Positions 45,795 through 53,562 are shown, counted from the first letter of the stretch. The stretch: DNA of 64,000 nucleotides from a virus (IMGVR_UViG_3300023184_000026:62001-126000), one strand, 5' to 3'. The notes: generated by a model not told the origin, from the sequence alone. Numbers and translations: made by a program.

Positions 45795-46185
45795 GGGCGT
45801 GTTATGGATTCTACTTTATAATGTAGGTTTAAGCCGCAAGCACAGAGTCTAATGTCTCTGTATAATACCCGTTGGAAAACATAAATGCTAAGAGAAATCT
45901 TGCAAAGGTGTCTTTTCTTTCTGTTCGCAAGAACAGCGGAGCCGAGACACTTGTCGCAGCCTAATAAAATAGGCTGTCCGTTGTCCTTGTGACACAGATA
46001 ACAAGTCAACAACGTTCATCATCTGGCCGTTTGTGCAAGATAGAAGATGGTAGCACAAATCAAATACTAAACTTCAACTTCAATGTGGTGCTCTACCAAA
46101 CATTGATGTATTATAAGAGATAAGCTTGTATATGTTTAGATGTATGTTATATAGCACGCGGATTCGACTTCCGCCACGTCCACCA
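45795..46185 (+). ncRNA. ssrA: tmRNA (transfer-messenger RNA)
   Basis: The 5' end GGGCGTGTTATGGATTC has the usual tmRNA start and pairs with 3' CACGTCC, followed by A and CCA. The T-arm is GCGGA TTCGACT TCCGC. The tag frame ends ETLVAA with TAATAA at 45962, inside a GCAGCCTAATAAAATAGGCTG hairpin, as in other tmRNAs; the resume codon is probably GCT at 45887 (25-residue tag) or GCA at 45902 (20). It is one-piece, 391 bases. It would free stalled ribosomes and tag their products. Confidence 0.92.
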
Positions 46186-46215
46186 TTTTATTATATATAT
46201 ATGTAGAAAATTTTC

Positions 46216-46243
46216 TTGACTGAAAGGTTTTCTGGTATATAGT
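46216..46243 (+). promoter_or_regulatory. Sigma70-like promoter
   Basis: TTGACT (46216-46221), 16-base spacer, TATAGT (46238-46243), about 50 bases before the outer-membrane protein start. Confidence 0.7.
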
Positions 46244-46294
46244 TATTCATACTTTACAAACTGTGAAGTATTAAAACAATAATATATAATATAT

Positions 46295-47008
46295 ATGACA
46301 AAGAAAATACTATTAATGATTACGGCAGCATGTGCCGCACTCACACTAACTGCATCGCCTGTGACCGTCACAGCAGACGCAACATACTACACCAAGTTTT
46401 TGGACCGTGGTGTTGTTGCATATAATGACGTTGCAGTCGTTGGTGCAAATGTTGAGGTTGCAGGTTTTGTATTGGGTGCAAGCACCTTCAATACTATTCA
46501 AGCAAATGCTGTGGGAAAGAACGTAGTAAGTTCTGGACTACTAAAGCGAATTGATACAACCGTTGGTTATAAGTTTACTGCTCCGCTGGCAAACTTGACC
46601 TTGGGTTCTGTCTATTCCTCTTATAGCAAGAGCATTTCCAACATTGCCAGCACAAACGAACCATTCGTTAAGCTGGATGGCAAGTTATGGAAGAATAGTG
46701 TGTGGGATATCACAGGTCGTTCTGATCTGAAGCTACACACCAATAATGTAGAAACAAATGTTAAACTTCCTTTTGGTTTTCAACACCTAAAGATCGTTCC
46801 TTCCGTTGGATACGGATTCAATGATCCCGGTGCCGCCACAATTGCCGCATTGAAGAATGCAAAGCAATATGCATTGGTTGGAGTTGGTATTGGATATTAC
46901 ACAAAATATGCCACATTGAATGTTGGTATATATCAATCCCGTGACACGCTATTTACTGCTGGAAATACCAGCAGCGGCGTTTCTGGTGGATTGGCCGTAA
47001 AGTTCTAA
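46295..47008 (+). CDS. Outer-membrane beta-barrel protein
   Basis: The 237-residue protein has a signal peptide (KKILLMITAACAALTLTASP). The mature part alternates hydrophobic and polar residues over many strands (VTVTADATYYTKF, TTVGYKFTAPLANLTLGSVY, ATLNVGIYQSRDTLF) and ends with GGLAVKF, a C-terminal Phe as needed for outer-membrane barrel assembly. It could block receptors against other phages or change permeability. It has its own promoter and terminator. Confidence 0.82.
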   Translation: MTKKILLMITAACAALTLTASPVTVTADATYYTKFLDRGVVAYNDVAVVGANVEVAGFVLGASTFNTIQANAVGKNVVSSGLLKRIDTTVGYKFTAPLANLTLGSVYSSYSKSISNIASTNEPFVKLDGKLWKNSVWDITGRSDLKLHTNNVETNVKLPFGFQHLKIVPSVGYGFNDPGAATIAALKNAKQYALVGVGIGYYTKYATLNVGIYQSRDTLFTAGNTSSGVSGGLAVKF

Positions 47009-47025
47009 TAATAAGTTAGTTTCAA

Positions 47026-47059
47026 CAAAAAAGGACACCGTAAATGGTGTCCTTTTTTT
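47026..47059 (+). terminator. Strong rho-independent terminator
   Basis: AAAAAGGACACC / GGTGTCCTTTTTTT stem. Confidence 0.92.
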
Positions 47060-47068
47060 ATTGTATTG

Positions 47069-47096
47069 TTGACAAACATCAACATATGTGTAATAT
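47069..47096 (+). promoter_or_regulatory. Promoter, leaderless
   Basis: TTGACA (47069-47074), 16-base spacer, TAATAT (47091-47096); the favoured ATG at 47104 is seven bases after the -10. Confidence 0.6.
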
Positions 47097-47103
47097 CACT
47101 ATT

Positions 47104-48057
47104 ATGATTCTATCACATAATATAGTTCCTTCACTTTGTTGCATTCACAATGGTCTAAAAGACCAAGGTGTTAAATTCAACACCATGACTTATGCTCAAT
47201 ACAAGAAGTTGGGCAAGGACACAGCAATGAAGGTTCTAGCAGACCGCTCGTTCAATAATATCAAGACCATTCACTCTATTATAAAAGAGTGTGCCAAAAA
47301 CAAATGGAATTATAGAATTGGCAGCAATGTGTTTCCATTGATGACACATCCCGATTTGAAATTTGGCATAGATGATTTTTATAATTTCTCAGATATTATA
47401 TCAGAGTTTAGCGCATGTGCTACTACTATTAAACAAAACAAAGTGCGTTGCAGTATGCACCCAGACCAGTTTGTGGTTCCTGCAAGTCCAAAAAATGGTG
47501 TTGCTGAAAACTCTATTCGCGACCTTGAACAACATGCTATGATTATGGATTTACTTCAACTACCACAATCATATGAAGCACCAATCAATATTCATATGAA
47601 TTGTTATAATGACGGCAATTTTAGTGAAGTTATTGATAGATTGGAAAAAGTTATCAAACGCATGTCAAAATCTGTAACAAGTAGGCTTGTTTTCGAGAAC
47701 GAAGATAAACTAAAAAGTTGGACTGTATATAATCTACACGAACATCTTTATAAACGCACAGGTATTCCAATCACATACGACAATCTTCATAACAAATGTA
47801 ATCCATCCACACTTCTCGATGAACAACAAACATTTGATTTATCTGTATCCACTTGGCCGAATGGTATTATTCCATTGTTTCATTTCAGCGAATCACTTGC
47901 TGGTAAAAATCCACGTGCTCATGCCGACTTTCCTACATTTGTACCTATGGTATATTCTACATATAAAAAAGATTTGCATCTTGATTTTGAGTTCAAGCAT
48001 AAAGAATCTGCTATAAATAAGATTTCTCGCCAAAACTTATTGACATTTGATAAATAA
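47104..48057 (+). CDS. uvsE: UV-damage endonuclease (UvdE/UvsE)
   Basis: I chose the ATG at 47104 because the promoter ends at 47096; upstream ATGs would lie inside it. The 317-residue protein has VRCSMHPDQFVVPAS, INIHMNCYND, RLVFENEDKLKSWT, ITYDNLHNKCN and LFHFSES, matching the metal-binding His, Glu and Asp positions of the UvdE TIM barrel. It nicks DNA 5' to UV photoproducts to begin excision repair, useful for a phage exposed to sunlight. Confidence 0.9.
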   Translation: MILSHNIVPSLCCIHNGLKDQGVKFNTMTYAQYKKLGKDTAMKVLADRSFNNIKTIHSIIKECAKNKWNYRIGSNVFPLMTHPDLKFGIDDFYNFSDIISEFSACATTIKQNKVRCSMHPDQFVVPASPKNGVAENSIRDLEQHAMIMDLLQLPQSYEAPINIHMNCYNDGNFSEVIDRLEKVIKRMSKSVTSRLVFENEDKLKSWTVYNLHEHLYKRTGIPITYDNLHNKCNPSTLLDEQQTFDLSVSTWPNGIIPLFHFSESLAGKNPRAHADFPTFVPMVYSTYKKDLHLDFEFKHKESAINKISRQNLLTFDK

Positions 48058-48118
48058 TTGGCATACTAACTTTGTAATCAACATTACATCAAAAAAATAA
48101 TAACTAAATCATACTAAT

Positions 48119-48334
48119 ATGACTAAAACAAATAAAACAAACAATGGCCGCAAGGTCTCCACACTCGTCAAGGGTTCTACTTATGAACTTTCTTTTTCTC
48201 GCCCTGTCAAGGGTGTCAAGAGCGAAAGCACTCATCTAAATGTTACGGGATTCAATCCTACCACTGGTGAAGTCAACAAGGTTCGCCTTGATGGACGCGC
48301 TGTTGCTGCATTGCGCCGAGTTATTGCCAAGTAA
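48119..48334 (+). CDS. Small basic hypothetical protein
   Basis: The 71-residue product starts with Lys/Asn/Thr repeats and continues as beta-strands (STYELSFSRPVKG, THLNVTGFNP) and a basic C-terminal helix (AVAALRRVIAK). It might bind nucleic acid. A strong terminator follows. Confidence 0.6.
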   Translation: MTKTNKTNNGRKVSTLVKGSTYELSFSRPVKGVKSESTHLNVTGFNPTTGEVNKVRLDGRAVAALRRVIAK

Positions 48335-48360
48335 TATTGGCAATCAAAGGTTATAAATCA

Positions 48361-48392
48361 AAATCCCACGGCAAACACCGTGGGATTTTTTC
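48361..48392 (+). terminator. Rho-independent terminator
   Basis: AAATCCCACGG / CCGTGGGATTT stem with T-run. Confidence 0.9.
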
Positions 48393-48395
48393 TAT

Positions 48396-48599
48396 ATGAA
48401 AAATAAACCTCTTACAAAAAAACAACGCAAAGATTTGATTTCTGCTTGGGCCGGAATGAATTGTTTATGTGCATATCTAAAAGATTATAAGACTATGCCT
48501 AAAAATTTTAAAGACAAATTTGATGCACACTCTTACGCCAGAGACATACACAAACTACTGGATTCGGTTATAAACAATGTTGACGACTCTGATTTGTGA
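48396..48599 (+). CDS. Small hypothetical protein
   Basis: The 67-residue helical product (LTKKQRKDLISAWAGMNCLC...) has no recognised family. It begins directly after the terminator T-run and ends eight bases before the next promoter. Confidence 0.55.
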   Translation: MKNKPLTKKQRKDLISAWAGMNCLCAYLKDYKTMPKNFKDKFDAHSYARDIHKLLDSVINNVDDSDL

Positions 48600-48606
48600 A
48601 TAATCC

Positions 48607-48634
48607 TTGACACTATATAAAAAAGTGTCATAGT
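48607..48634 (+). promoter_or_regulatory. Promoter, leaderless
   Basis: TTGACA (48607-48612), 16-base spacer, CATAGT (48629-48634). The GTG start of the RNA ligase is at 48641, at the expected transcript start. Confidence 0.7.
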
Positions 48635-48640
48635 AAAGTA

Positions 48641-49756
48641 GTGAAAATTGACTTACAATCCATAAACCCCGAATCATTCATGGTTCATCAGCACTTTGTT
48701 GGTGGGCATGAATGTTTTTTGGTTCAGCCCAAAAATATTGGTGCAACTTGGAATAAAGAGAACTTGATTTATCGCTCTTCATTGTGGGATAAAGAAGGAA
48801 ATCCCGTTTCACTTTCGTTCAAAAAGTTCTTCAATTATGATGAAAAGCCCGACATCTTTCCTGCACCTTCTGATCTAAAAAATGCAAAGTTGATGGAAAA
48901 GTTGGACGGTTCTACTTTAATCTTTTCTCGCTACAAGGGTCACACTGTTATTCGCACACGCGGAACTGTTGATGCTCATAAGCAAGCAAATGGACATGAG
49001 ATAGACTATTTGTGTGAAAAGTACAAGAAGTTCATTGCATATCTTGAAATGCTAGAAACTAGCAATGAGTCTTTTGTACTGGAATGGTTGAGTCCAACCA
49101 ATCGCATTGTATTGAACTATGGCGACGAACCTGACATGGTTTTGACTGCTGTAATCAATCACAATGATTATTCCTTGATGTGCCAATCTCAATTGGACTA
49201 TTTTGCATCTGATATTGGGCTGCGCCGTCCCCGCACTTTCTCCTACAACTCCGTTGAAGAAATGAAGTCGGCAGTTGAAGTGTTGAAAGACCAAGAAGGC
49301 TTGTGTGTGTATTATAACAACGAACAACAAATTCGTAAAGTAAAAGCTGCATCATATCTTTTTTTACATCGTGCAAAAAGTGAAATTTCTAGCATAGAAA
49401 AAGTCATTGATGTATATATTGATTGGTTTATGGATCGGCACAATCTTTCTCATGAACCAACTGGTTATGTAGAATTCTTTGAATATCTAACCGAGAAGTT
49501 TGACTTTGAAATTGCTACAATGGCAACTGGACACGCTTCGCGTATCTGTGATGCTATGAAAGAAGTTCACAAGATTATGAATGCATTGTTTGAGTTTGCA
49601 TCTGCTCGTATGAACATTGCTCGTAATATTGCCGCCAAAGAAATCTTACAAGCATACGGCAGCACGGGCAGAAGTGCAATTATATTCAAGATGCTAGATC
49701 GCAAGACCATCGGCACTGATGATTATAAAAAATTGCTATATCAAGTATTGAAGTAA
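48641..49756 (+). CDS. rnlA: T4 Rnl1-like RNA ligase
   Basis: The 371-residue protein (T4 RnlA is 374) has motif I KLMEKLDGSTLIFSRY with the AMP-accepting Lys, RTRGT after it, motif III ESFVLEWLSPTNRIVL, motif IV EGLCVYY and motif V KVKAASYL. The helical C-terminal third corresponds to the tRNA-anticodon-recognising domain of Rnl1. It reseals tRNAs cut by host anticodon nucleases. It begins with GTG directly at the predicted transcript start. Confidence 0.93.
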   Translation: MKIDLQSINPESFMVHQHFVGGHECFLVQPKNIGATWNKENLIYRSSLWDKEGNPVSLSFKKFFNYDEKPDIFPAPSDLKNAKLMEKLDGSTLIFSRYKGHTVIRTRGTVDAHKQANGHEIDYLCEKYKKFIAYLEMLETSNESFVLEWLSPTNRIVLNYGDEPDMVLTAVINHNDYSLMCQSQLDYFASDIGLRRPRTFSYNSVEEMKSAVEVLKDQEGLCVYYNNEQQIRKVKAASYLFLHRAKSEISSIEKVIDVYIDWFMDRHNLSHEPTGYVEFFEYLTEKFDFEIATMATGHASRICDAMKEVHKIMNALFEFASARMNIARNIAAKEILQAYGSTGRSAIIFKMLDRKTIGTDDYKKLLYQVLK

Positions 49757-49760
49757 AAAC

Positions 49761-49796
49761 ATAGGGCTTGACTTTATATAGTTCAAGCCCTATACT
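49761..49796 (+). promoter_or_regulatory. Promoter embedded in a perfect palindrome
   Basis: ATAGGGCTTGA and TCAAGCCCTAT form an 11-bp inverted repeat (49761-49771, 49783-49793). TTGACT (49768-49773) and TATACT (49791-49796), 17 bases apart, lie one in each arm. It may be an operator, or double as a terminator for the ligase gene, although no T-run follows. Confidence 0.6.
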
Positions 49797-49826
49797 ATTG
49801 CATATTAGAAATATACTTATTAATAT

Positions 49827-50336
49827 ATGATTAAACTACTAAGAGAGAAATATGAATTGCTAAGAGAAAGTAAATTGTTTTCTGAATTGAAGGCAGTGGC
49901 TTCACATAAGACAGATCTTCTTACATCCAAAATGTGGATTTTACCAGATGGTAAGCCTGTGTCTTTGGATCAATGGCATTACAGATGGTTGCAAAATAAT
50001 CCAAAAATTGCATTGAAGTATGGATTGGATGTTAAAACTTTGCCAGATGAAGAACAGCCTGTTCGTGTTGCTGCATTGAAGAAGGGATTTTTTCGCGTCA
50101 ATTATGAATACAATAGTGGGACTATTACAATTGAAGGATTGTCCTCAAAGTTTCATAAAAAAATCAAAGATGCTATATTTGTGATTGCGATTGACAATAT
50201 TAGATCAATTGATCGCATGAAATTGACACTAATGAATGAAACACTAACAAAAATTACCAGAGCGGAAGAAGCCATATTGTTCACATACAGAAGTGAAGAA
50301 GAAAAACTCGCCGCAGTTGAAGATATTATCAAATAA
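49827..50336 (+). CDS. Hypothetical protein with packaging-type N-terminus
   Basis: The 169-residue protein begins MIKLLREKYELLRE|S, similar to the Nudix and exonuclease N-termini and again containing L-x-E sites. Then comes ILPDGKPVSLDQWHYRWLQN and a beta-rich middle. I recognise neither a fold nor an enzyme motif. A role as an internal head protein is possible by analogy. Confidence 0.6.
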   Translation: MIKLLREKYELLRESKLFSELKAVASHKTDLLTSKMWILPDGKPVSLDQWHYRWLQNNPKIALKYGLDVKTLPDEEQPVRVAALKKGFFRVNYEYNSGTITIEGLSSKFHKKIKDAIFVIAIDNIRSIDRMKLTLMNETLTKITRAEEAILFTYRSEEEKLAAVEDIIK

Positions 50337-50343
50337 ACAATAT

Positions 50344-50535
50344 ATGACAAAAACAAAAAATTACATTGAAAAAGCGGCAAAGCGTTTGGTGGTTGGTGAC
50401 AAAGTGTTGAGTGCGTCGGGAAAAACACTAACAGTGTCATTGATTATAAATAAAGAAAATAAAACTATTATTCTATTTGACGGCGACATGGAAGTTGATG
50501 TTGATCCACATCTTCAACTCAAAGTTTTACAATGA
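50344..50535 (+). CDS. Small hypothetical protein
   Basis: The 63-residue product has a basic N-terminus and a small beta-barrel-like segment (GDKVLSASGKTLTVSLIIN, KTIILFDGDMEVDV). It is ATGA-coupled to the next gene. Confidence 0.55.
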   Translation: MTKTKNYIEKAAKRLVVGDKVLSASGKTLTVSLIINKENKTIILFDGDMEVDVDPHLQLKVLQ

Positions 50536-50726
50536 CACTGCAAAATGTTATAGATAATCTAAACAATACTATATTGGGCAAACAAGAATTGCTTGATATA
50601 TTGACTAATCATCCAAATAACGCATCTGGTTCTGTTATTACAGAAGTTCTTAGAATCAATGTTGGTGAGTTGAGATGTATCCGAGAAGATTTACTAAAAG
50701 TAAAAATACCACAACAAACATCTTGA
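50532..50726 (+). CDS. Small helical hypothetical protein
   Basis: The 64-residue product (MTLQNVIDNLNNTILGKQEL...) starts by ATGA overlap and is helical. Its stop overlaps the -35 of the promoter at 50723. No family recognised. Confidence 0.55.
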   Translation: MTLQNVIDNLNNTILGKQELLDILTNHPNNASGSVITEVLRINVGELRCIREDLLKVKIPQQTS

Positions 50727-50751
50727 CTTTTTATAAAAATCCTGTCATAGT
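50723..50751 (+). promoter_or_regulatory. Sigma70-like promoter
   Basis: TTGACT (50723-50728), 17-base spacer, CATAGT (50746-50751), 14 bases before the ATG at 50766. Confidence 0.7.
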
Positions 50752-50765
50752 TATGCGTATATAAA

Positions 50766-51422
50766 ATGAATGTTATAAATCAACCGGTTTTGTGTTTAAA
50801 TGGCGTTTGGCAAGCTTTGGGCACCAAAACAGTCAAAGAAGCTCTCATTGCCATGCTAGGAGGCGAAAAGGGAAATTCTCCTGCTGCTATGGCTATTGAC
50901 ATGGTATTTCCAATTGATGCCGACGGCAATGTTGATTGGAACAACCCCGAATATACCCAACCTGTTGGCTGGGACGAATGGCGAAATCTGCCAGTTCGTG
51001 AATATGACTTGGCTATTCACACCTCCAACATGGAGATTCGTGCTCCACGAGTCATTATTCAACCCAACTATAGCAAAATGCCAACTGTACAGCCTCGTCC
51101 AACTAAGGAAGCAATCAGAAAGCGTGATGGTGGTATTTGTCAATATACTGGCGAAGTTCTAACTTGGAAAGACGGCAACATTGATCATGTTACTCCACGT
51201 TCTCAAGGCGGCAGAAACACGTTTGAAAACATGGTATGGTGTCATAAAGATATCAACAGCAAAAAAGCCGACAAGACGCCAAAGCAAGCAGGTTTGACAC
51301 TTATTCGCAAGCCATTTGCTCCCAAATCATTGCCCATCAGTTCCACAATCAATGTGGCACATCATCCAAGTTGGGTTCATTTCTTAGACCATGTTACGCA
51401 TGTGAAAGAAGTTGTAGCATAA
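50766..51422 (+). CDS. HNH endonuclease
   Basis: The 218-residue protein has a C-terminal HNH module: CQYTGEVLTWKDGNIDHVTP, RSQGGRNTFENMVWCHKDIN, and KKADKTP, with the DH, N and H catalytic residues; only one Cys pair (CQY...WC) remains of the usual zinc site. The N-terminal 100 residues are not a known domain to me. HNH enzymes of this type can be homing nucleases or DNA-processing enzymes. It has its own promoter and terminator, so it behaves like a stand-alone gene. Confidence 0.85.
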   Translation: MNVINQPVLCLNGVWQALGTKTVKEALIAMLGGEKGNSPAAMAIDMVFPIDADGNVDWNNPEYTQPVGWDEWRNLPVREYDLAIHTSNMEIRAPRVIIQPNYSKMPTVQPRPTKEAIRKRDGGICQYTGEVLTWKDGNIDHVTPRSQGGRNTFENMVWCHKDINSKKADKTPKQAGLTLIRKPFAPKSLPISSTINVAHHPSWVHFLDHVTHVKEVVA

Positions 51423-51442
51423 AAAAATATTGACAAACATAC

Positions 51443-51473
51443 GGATGTATCATAATCTGATACATCCTTTTTT
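51443..51473 (+). terminator. Rho-independent terminator
   Basis: GGATGTATC / GATACATCC, 9 bp perfect, loop ATAATCT, then TTTTTTA. TTGACA at 51430 just before it is probably coincidental. Confidence 0.85.
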
Positions 51474-51477
51474 ATTC

Positions 51478-51810
51478 ATGGAATATTTCACACTAACATT
51501 ATGCGTTTTACTGCTTGCATATTCTACTCGTTCTTATTATCAAATAAAGAAACTGAATAAGCAACTGCTTGAACAAAATGAAAGTCATAAAAGAGCACTT
51601 GCAACAGCAGGAAATGCAATCGCAGATACACTAAAAGTTGCATTTGAGCAACTAAAGAAAAATAACTCAGACCACAGTAAAATAAACGGTAAATTGACGG
51701 AATATAACTCAAGAATACATCGTTTAGAGCAAAATATGAACCGATCTGTGAAAGACGGTTTAAAACAAAAGATAAATTTACAATCTACGGAAGAAAATGA
51801 AAACAAATAA
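51478..51810 (+). CDS. Membrane-anchored coiled-coil protein
   Basis: From the ATG at 51478, just after the terminator, the protein has 110 residues: one N-terminal membrane helix (FTLTLCVLLLAYS) and a long coiled coil (KKLNKQLLEQNESHKRALAT through RIHRLEQNMNRSVKDGLKQK). This layout is found in inner-membrane spanins and other small phage membrane proteins; no partner was identified. It overlaps the next gene. Confidence 0.6.
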   Translation: MEYFTLTLCVLLLAYSTRSYYQIKKLNKQLLEQNESHKRALATAGNAIADTLKVAFEQLKKNNSDHSKINGKLTEYNSRIHRLEQNMNRSVKDGLKQKINLQSTEENENK

Positions 51811-52012
51811 TGAAGGACCGCGCATGGTAGAATTTGGCAAGTTGGAACTTGGAAACAAGTTTTTTCTTGGAAACCCAGATATACTAACTGAAAACGCTGC
51901 ATACACAAAAATAGTCAGCCAAAAGAACAATGAAGGTAAATGGTCAAATGCAAAGAACGCATTTGGTCTTGTTACATTTGTACAATACGACAAAAGGGTA
52001 TGGAAGAAATAA
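51797..52012 (+). CDS. Small hypothetical protein
   Basis: The 71-residue product has a FGKLELGNKFFLGNPDI start and beta-rich remainder (GLVTFVQYDKRVWKK). It belongs to a string of tightly packed small genes (51478-53044) typical of phage early regions. Confidence 0.55.
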   Translation: MKTNNEGPRMVEFGKLELGNKFFLGNPDILTENAAYTKIVSQKNNEGKWSNAKNAFGLVTFVQYDKRVWKK

Positions 52013-52013
52013 A

Positions 52014-52313
52014 ATGAAAAAGTTTGTGTTGAAGCGTGAATATATTTCTGATGTGACAGACACCAAATACATGACATTGAATATGTATGATGGTTCTACC
52101 ATATCTGGAATGTCACATGGTACAATTGATCACCCAGAGTTCACAAAGTTGCGTGATATGTTGGAACAACAAGACTATATTAGCACAGAAAGAAGTTGGG
52201 TCAATGGCGACAGAGTGCTCAAACCATTTAGCTTAAATGCATTTAAGTTCAAAATTGGGGAACAATTTCCTTGTGCTTCTGCATTGAATGTTCGCTTATC
52301 TATAAAAAAATGA
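52014..52313 (+). CDS. Small hypothetical protein
   Basis: From ATG 52014 the product has 99 residues starting MKKFVLKREYISDVTDTKYM. It is beta-rich and ends basic. It is ATGA-coupled to the next gene. Confidence 0.55.
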   Translation: MKKFVLKREYISDVTDTKYMTLNMYDGSTISGMSHGTIDHPEFTKLRDMLEQQDYISTERSWVNGDRVLKPFSLNAFKFKIGEQFPCASALNVRLSIKK

Positions 52314-52585
52314 AAATTATAATCAATACTTGTTATGGTGGCTTTGGGCTTTCTAAAGAAGCTCTTGCTCTGTTTAATGAACGATCTGGTACAATTATTA
52401 TCTATGAGCATGACATCGAGCGCAACAATCCTATTCTAGTAGAAATTGTAGAGCAATTGGGAGAAGCTGCCGATGGTGGTCATGCTGAACTTAAAGTTGT
52501 AGAGATTCCTGATGATGTTAAATGGCAGATTGAAGAGTATGATGGTAATGAATGGGTGGCCGAAAAACATCGCACTTGGAACTAA
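52310..52585 (+). CDS. Conserved phage hypothetical protein
   Basis: The 91-residue product starts MKIIINTCYGGFGLSKEALA and contains LKVVEIPDDVKWQIEEYDG, ending EKHRTWN. I recognise this from memory as a widespread phage protein family without known function. It begins by ATGA overlap. Confidence 0.7.
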   Translation: MKIIINTCYGGFGLSKEALALFNERSGTIIIYEHDIERNNPILVEIVEQLGEAADGGHAELKVVEIPDDVKWQIEEYDGNEWVAEKHRTWN

Positions 52586-52586
52586 T

Positions 52587-52817
52587 ATGAGCACTACTCA
52601 CAGAAAGACCTATACTATTCAGTATCTAATGAAACAACCCATTAATCGAGAAAACTGGGTTACAATGACTGGCTTTGCATATATGCAAAAGAGCTTTGCC
52701 GAGGGTGCATTCTGTATGCTCAGATCCTTCTATGGTGGCGAAAAACGATACCGTTTAATTGATAGTGAAGGTAAGGTTATTGCCGAATGGAATACTGGTG
52801 CAATTCAGGTGAATTAA
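52587..52817 (+). CDS. Small hypothetical protein
   Basis: From ATG 52587 the product has 76 residues with beta-strands (KTYTIQYLMKQP, YRLIDSEGKVIAEW) of a small compact domain. No family recognised. Confidence 0.55.
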   Translation: MSTTHRKTYTIQYLMKQPINRENWVTMTGFAYMQKSFAEGAFCMLRSFYGGEKRYRLIDSEGKVIAEWNTGAIQVN

Positions 52818-52837
52818 AATCTTAACTAATATAATTT

Positions 52838-53044
52838 ATGAACCAAATAGGTGTAACGCAACTTGATTTAGACAAAGCAACATTTGAGGAAGCACAACAA
52901 GCATATGATCATCATATGATTATGGAATATGCTTCAACTGCTACTGTGGAAGATTACTTGAAAATTAAAGAAGAAGCTTTAGAAAAAGCCGCCAACATTA
53001 TTTTAAAAAATCGTATAAACGACGGGTTTACTAAAATTGTGTGA
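52838..53044 (+). CDS. Small acidic helical protein
   Basis: The 68-residue product (MNQIGVTQLDLDKATFEEAQ...) is helical and acidic. Its stop lies six bases before the next -35. No family recognised. Confidence 0.55.
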   Translation: MNQIGVTQLDLDKATFEEAQQAYDHHMIMEYASTATVEDYLKIKEEALEKAANIILKNRINDGFTKIV

Positions 53045-53049
53045 TGTTG

Positions 53050-53077
53050 TTGACATATATCTGCACTATTGTATAGT
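53050..53077 (+). promoter_or_regulatory. Sigma70-like promoter
   Basis: TTGACA (53050-53055), 16-base spacer, TATAGT (53072-53077), 12 bases before the ATG at 53089. Confidence 0.7.
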
Positions 53078-53088
53078 TGGTAAATAAT

Positions 53089-53562
53089 ATGGCAAAAATA
53101 AAAAACGAAGTTGATAAAAAGCCAAAGAATAAAAGTTTATTTGATCACATCAATGAAGTGCGTGTGGGAAAAAATCCTAAATACTTTGATACATTGTCTG
53201 ATGCGGATAAAAAGACTTGGAGTAATTATATGGTATGCAGATTCTTGAGCATGCAGATGGACTTTGTTGACAGCATCAATGATTTACAATATTATCAAGA
53301 CAAACTAACTCCAGAGCAGTTCTATAGAGTTTGTATTGACATTGTACCAAAAGCAAAAGTATTTGTGCCATATATAAAAAATAGCGGAGAGAAATATAAT
53401 AAAACTTTATTGACTTTGTTGTGTATGCATTTTAAAGACAGTGAACGCAATGTTGTTGAATATATGAGTATCATGACCAACGATGACATTCGCAGTATTG
53501 TGCAAAATTATGGATATGACACAGAGCAAATTGAAGAGTTATTGGAAAAGAGTAAACGATAA
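53089..53562 (+). CDS. Probable clamp-loader small subunit, T4 gp62-like
   Basis: The 157-residue protein is all helical: SLFDHINEVRVGKNPKYFDT, then WSNYMVCRFLSMQMDFVDSI, EQFYRVCIDIVPKAKVFVPY and a C-terminal helix. The NYMVCRFLSM and the I-V-P-K-x-K-x-F segments resemble those of gp62-type proteins in T4-like marine phages, from memory; T4 gp62 has 187 residues. It would complete the loader with the gp44-like ATPase at 10807, although far from it. Confidence is moderate. Confidence 0.55.
   Translation: MAKIKNEVDKKPKNKSLFDHINEVRVGKNPKYFDTLSDADKKTWSNYMVCRFLSMQMDFVDSINDLQYYQDKLTPEQFYRVCIDIVPKAKVFVPYIKNSGEKYNKTLLTLLCMHFKDSERNVVEYMSIMTNDDIRSIVQNYGYDTEQIEELLEKSKR

Noticed and set aside
51430-51457. 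Promoter (TTGACA) before the gene at 51478
   Set aside because: It overlaps a strong terminator hairpin and has no -10 at the right distance.
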